From Hydractinia symbiolongicarpus (lineage: Eukaryota > Cnidaria > Hydrozoa > Anthoathecata > Hydractiniidae), in contig NC_079876.1 of the NCBI RefSeq assembly GCF_029227915.1, positions 17,422,001-17,486,000 on the forward strand: 64,000 bases of DNA. Direction: 5' to 3'. Shown here piece after piece: positions 61,248 to 64,000 of the stretch. The notes beneath the pieces are model-generated. The model saw only the letters and a program-made list of their open reading frames with translations. It was not told the origin of the DNA and ran no database searches. Numbering within the stretch: position 1 is the stretch's first letter; each line of letters begins with the position of its first letter. Made by a program: the position numbers and the translations under genes.

Positions 61248-61452
61248 TTTCGCTACTAGATTACATGTTCTAGTCTATTAAATTCAGTACTTGTCGTTTC
61301 TACTTTGAAGATGATTAGGAGGGCAACTTGTTTTGGCCAGGAAATGCTTTCAAGTTGTGATGACACAAGGGAAATGCATATAATACGAAAGATGTCCTTA
61401 CTTTGATCGGGAAAGTACCTTACCTGCAATAACTCCAACAATTATCTTGTCA

Positions 61453-61524
61453 GCGTCGGTGGTGTAAAGGTTAGCATTGTTGCCTTCCAAGCAATAGATC
61501 CGGGTTCGATTCCCGGCCGACGCA
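61453..61524 (+). tRNA. tRNA-Gly(UCC), exact consensus
   Basis: First complete copy after the retrotransposon. Confidence 0.9.
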
Positions 61525-61730
61525 TTTGGCTGCTAGATTACATGTTCTAGTCTATCAAATTCAGTACGTGTCGTTTCTACTTTGAAGGTGATTAGGAGGG
61601 CAAATTCTGTTTGGACAGTTAATGTTTTCAAGTTGTGAAAACACAAGGGAAGTGCATATGATACGAAAGATGCCCTTATTTTGATCGCGAAAGTACCTTA
61701 CCTGTAATAACTCCAACATATAACCTGTCA

Positions 61731-61802
61731 GCGTCGGTGGTGTAAAGGTTAGCATTGTTGCCTTCCAAGCAATAGATCCGGGTTCGATTCCCGGCCGACG
61801 CA
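61731..61802 (+). tRNA. tRNA-Gly(UCC), exact consensus
   Basis: First member of the first 831-bp trimer. Confidence 0.9.
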
Positions 61803-62008
61803 TTTGGCTGCTAGATTACATGTTCTAGTCTATTAAATTCAGTACGTGTCGTTTCTACTTTGAAGGTGATTAGGAGGGCAAATTCTGTTTGGACAGTTAA
61901 TGTTTTCAAGTTGTGAAAACACAAGGGAAGTGCGTATAATACGAAAGATGCCCTTATTTTGATCGCGAAAGTACCTTACCTGTAATAACTCCAACAATTC
62001 TTCTGTCA

Positions 62009-62080
62009 GCGTCGGTGGTGTGAAGGTTAGTATTGTTGCCTTCCAAGCAATAGATCCGGGTTCCATTCCCGGCCGACGCA
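62009..62080 (+). pseudogene. B-box G57C pseudo-tRNA (example of 6)
   Basis: Otherwise near-perfect UCC cloverleaf, but the B box is GGTTCCATTCC; most members also read GTGTGAAGG in the A box. Members: 54111, 55497, 57437, 62009, 62840, 63672. Confidence 0.65.
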
Positions 62081-62283
62081 TTTCGCTACTAGATTACATG
62101 TTCTAGTCTATTAAATTCAGTACGTGTCGTTTCTTCTTTGAAGATGATTAGGAGGGCAACTTGTTTTTCCAGGAAATTTTTTCAAGTTGTTAAACACAAG
62201 GGAAATGCATATAGTACGAAAGATGTCCTTACTTTAATCGCGAAAGTACCTTACCTGCAATAACTCCAACAATTCTGCTGTCT

Positions 62284-62355
62284 GCGTCGGTGGTGTAAAG
62301 GTTAGCATTGTTGCCTTCCAAGCAATAGATCCGGGTTCGATTCCCGGCGGACGCA
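62284..62355 (+). pseudogene. acceptor C67G tRNA-Gly(UCC) variant (example of 5)
   Basis: One G6xG67 mismatch (3' strand CGGACGC); A and B boxes intact. Members: 54388, 55774, 57714, 62284, 63117. Possibly transcribed and only partly functional. Confidence 0.55.
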
Positions 62356-62561
62356 TTTGGGCGCTAGATTACATGTTCTAGTCTATCAAATTCAGTACGT
62401 GTCGTTTCTACTTTGAAGGTGATTAGGAGGGCAAATTCTGTTTGGACAGTTAATGTTTTCAAGTTGTGAAAACACAAGGGAAGTGCATATGATACGAAAG
62501 ATGCCCTTATTTTGATCGCGAAAGTACCTTACCTGTAATAACTCCAACAATTAACCTGTCA

Positions 62562-62633
62562 GCGTCGGTGGTGTAAAGGTTAGCATTGTTGCCTTCCAAG
62601 CAATAGATCCGGGTTCGATTCCCGGCCGACGCA
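62562..62633 (+). tRNA. tRNA-Gly(UCC), exact consensus
   Basis: First member of the second trimer. Confidence 0.9.
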
Positions 62634-63393
62634 TTTGGCTGCTAGATTACATGTTCTAGTCTATTAAATTCAGTACGTGTCGTTTCTACTTTGAAGGTGA
62701 TTAGGAGGGCAAATTCTGTTTGGACAGTTAATGTTTTCAAGTAGTGAAAACACAAGGGAAGTGCATATAATACGAAAGATGCCCTTATTTTGATCGCGAA
62801 AGTACCTTACCTGTAATAACTCCAACAATTCTTCTGTCAGCGTCGGTGGTGTGAAGGTTAGTATTGTTGCCTTCCAAGCAATAGATCCGGGTTCCATTCC
62901 CGGCCGACGCATTTCGCTACTAGATTACATGTTCTAGTCTATTAAATTCAGTACGTGTCGTTTCTTCTTTGAAGATGATTAGGAGGGCAACTTGTTTTTG
63001 CCAGGAAATTTTTTCAAGTTGTGAAGACACAAGGGAAATGCATATAATACGAAAGATGTCCTTACTTTGATCGCGAAAGTACCTTACCTGCAATAACTCC
63101 AACAATTCTGCTGTCTGCGTCGGTGGTGTAAGGGTTAGCATTGTTGCCTTCCAAGCAATAGATCCGGGTTCGATTCCCGGCGGACGCATTTGGGCGCTAG
63201 ATTTCATGTTCTAGTCTATTAAATTCCGTACGTGTGGTTTCTGCTTTGAAGGTGATTAAGAGGGCAAATTTTTTTGGACAGTTAATGTTTTCATGTTGTG
63301 AAGACACAAGGGAAGTGCATATGATACGAAAGATGCCCTTATTTTGATCGCGAAAGTACCTTACCTGTAATAACTCCAACAATTAACCTGTCA

Positions 63394-63465
63394 GCGTCGG
63401 TGGTGTAAAGGTTAGCATTGTTGCCTTCCAAGCAATAGATCCGGGTTCGATTCCCGGCCGACGCA
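63394..63465 (+). tRNA. tRNA-Gly(UCC), exact consensus
   Basis: First member of the third trimer. The next run of four T is about 101 nt downstream (63566). Confidence 0.9.
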
Positions 63466-63948
63466 TTTGGCTGCTAGATTACATGTTCTAGTCTAGTAAA
63501 TTCAGTACGTGTCGTTTCTACTTTGAAGGTGATTAGGAGGGCAAATTCTGTTTGGACAGTTAATGTTTTCAAGTTGTGAAAACACAAGGGAAGTGCATAT
63601 AATACGAAAGATGCCCTTATTTTGATCGCGAAAGTACCTTACCTGTAATAACTCCAACAATTCTTCTGTCAGCGTCGGTGGTGTGAAGGTTAGTATTGTT
63701 GCCTTCCAAGCAATAGATCCGGGTTCCATTCCCGGCCGACGCATTTCGCTACCAGATTACATGTTCTAGTCTATTAAATTCAGTACGTGTCGTTTCTTCT
63801 TTGAAGATGATTAGGAGGGCAACTTGTTTTTGCCAGGAAATTTTTTCAAGTTGTGAAGACACAAGGGAAATGCATATAATACGAAAGATGTCCTTACTTT
63901 GATCGCGAAAGTACCTTACCTGCAATAACTCCAACAATTCTGCTGTCT

Positions 63949-64000
63949 GCGTCGGTGGTGTAAAGGTTAGCATTGTTGCCTTCCAAGCAATAGATCCGGG
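63949..64000 (+). tRNA. tRNA-Gly(UCC), cut by window end
   Basis: The first 52 nt match consensus. By position in the trimer it probably has the C67G acceptor lesion, which would lie beyond the window. Confidence 0.6.

Larger units (their letters stand above)
16291..64000 (+). repeat. tandem array of about 277-bp units, each with one tRNA-Gly-derived gene
   Basis: I counted 163 copies, all in the same orientation, spaced 275-278 bp, running from a degenerate left edge through the window end. One retrotransposon interrupts the series. Each unit is a 72-nt tRNA sequence plus about 205 bp of conserved spacer. The spacer has a hairpin just after the tRNA, a GGAGGGCAA block, T-rich stretches, an ATGCATATAATACGAAAGATG block about 75 nt before the tRNA, and GATCGCGAAAGTACCTTACC before a CAACAATTCTGCTGTCA end. 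The spacer is about as conserved as the tRNA, so whole-unit amplification is implied. Such an array is organised like a satellite but carries potential Pol III genes. Confidence 0.95.
61212..64000 (+). repeat. array after the retrotransposon: 3-unit (831/832-bp) higher-order repeat
   Basis: A 3' half tRNA (61210-61247) and the intact 61453 are followed by trimers: 61731, 62009, 62284; then 62562, 62840, 63117; then 63394, 63672, 63949 (cut by the window end). In each trimer the first tRNA is intact and the second has B-box GGTTCCATTCC (G57C). The third position has acceptor C67G at 62284 and 63117; 63949 cannot be judged because its 3' end is missing. Confidence 0.9.

Noticed and set aside
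16546-64000. About 100 minus-strand reading frames of 60-140 codons containing RRPGIEPGSIAWKAT-like strings
   Set aside because: They are antisense readings of the tRNA T arm and acceptor plus spacer. The unit length (277) is not a multiple of 3, frames are not maintained, and the similarity is explained by DNA repetition. The RPGIEPGS string is a familiar tRNA-antisense artefact.
16291-64000. CRISPR array or tRNA-derived SINE family
   Set aside because: Units are 277 bp head-to-tail with conserved spacers, in a eukaryotic context. There are no dispersed insertions, target duplications or poly(A)/LINE tails typical of SINEs, and no unique spacers as in CRISPR.
16291-64000. 5S rRNA or snRNA tandem cluster
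   Set aside because: The conserved 72-nt part folds as a tRNA-Gly cloverleaf with A and B boxes. No 5S or snRNA motifs were seen.

Overview
The window looks like AT-rich genomic DNA from an invertebrate animal, most likely a cnidarian. That guess rests on small multi-exon genes with long AT-rich introns, a Helitron remnant, a short palindromic element with a G-rich core, and a 5'-truncated Jockey/CR1-type retrotransposon. No ribosomal, organellar or bacterial features were seen.

Region 1 (1-7,000) holds a six-exon gene that can be spliced by eye into a 363-residue CAP-superfamily (GAPR-1/PR-1-like) protein with a long Glu/Lys-rich N-terminal extension. Region 2 (about 7,000-10,600) has no gene I can support. 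Region 3 (about 10,600-14,000) holds a five-exon gene with TATA box and poly(A) signal. It encodes a small, Cys-containing, predicted helical and probably secreted protein of 215 residues. Its intron phases (1-0-0-0), its one-helix-per-exon layout and the appearance of its last helix resemble IL-6/G-CSF-type helical cytokines. This is the most interesting protein-coding call and is tentative. Region 4 (14,000-16,290) is AT-rich, with a perfect 37-nt palindrome and a GCTAGC-rich tract.

Region 5 (about 16,290 to the window end) is a single head-to-tail array of about 277-bp units, each carrying one tRNA-Gly-derived sequence on the + strand. I counted 163 copies, 161 of them full length; the array runs off the right edge. 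About 24 full copies still form a standard cloverleaf with anticodon UCC, intact A and B boxes and paired acceptor ends. A second family of 27 copies has the same body with anticodon UUC (Glu). The remainder are decayed in family-specific ways: T-loop A58C, broken acceptor stems, an 82-nt insertion form and others. The families are arranged in nested higher-order repeats of 2, 3, 4, 8, 11 and 12 units, and in long duplications 55, 67 and 71 units apart. This implies repeated unequal exchange. Copies near the left edge are decayed; those on the right are more uniform and more often intact.

A 2.75-kb retrotransposon copy, 5'-truncated but with an otherwise open 841-codon reading frame, sits in the array at 58,454-61,209. 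Its 3' tail abuts the anticodon loop of a tRNA copy, and about 125 bp of the target unit are missing. The roughly 100 short minus-strand reading frames across the array are antisense readings of tRNA sequence and are not treated as genes.
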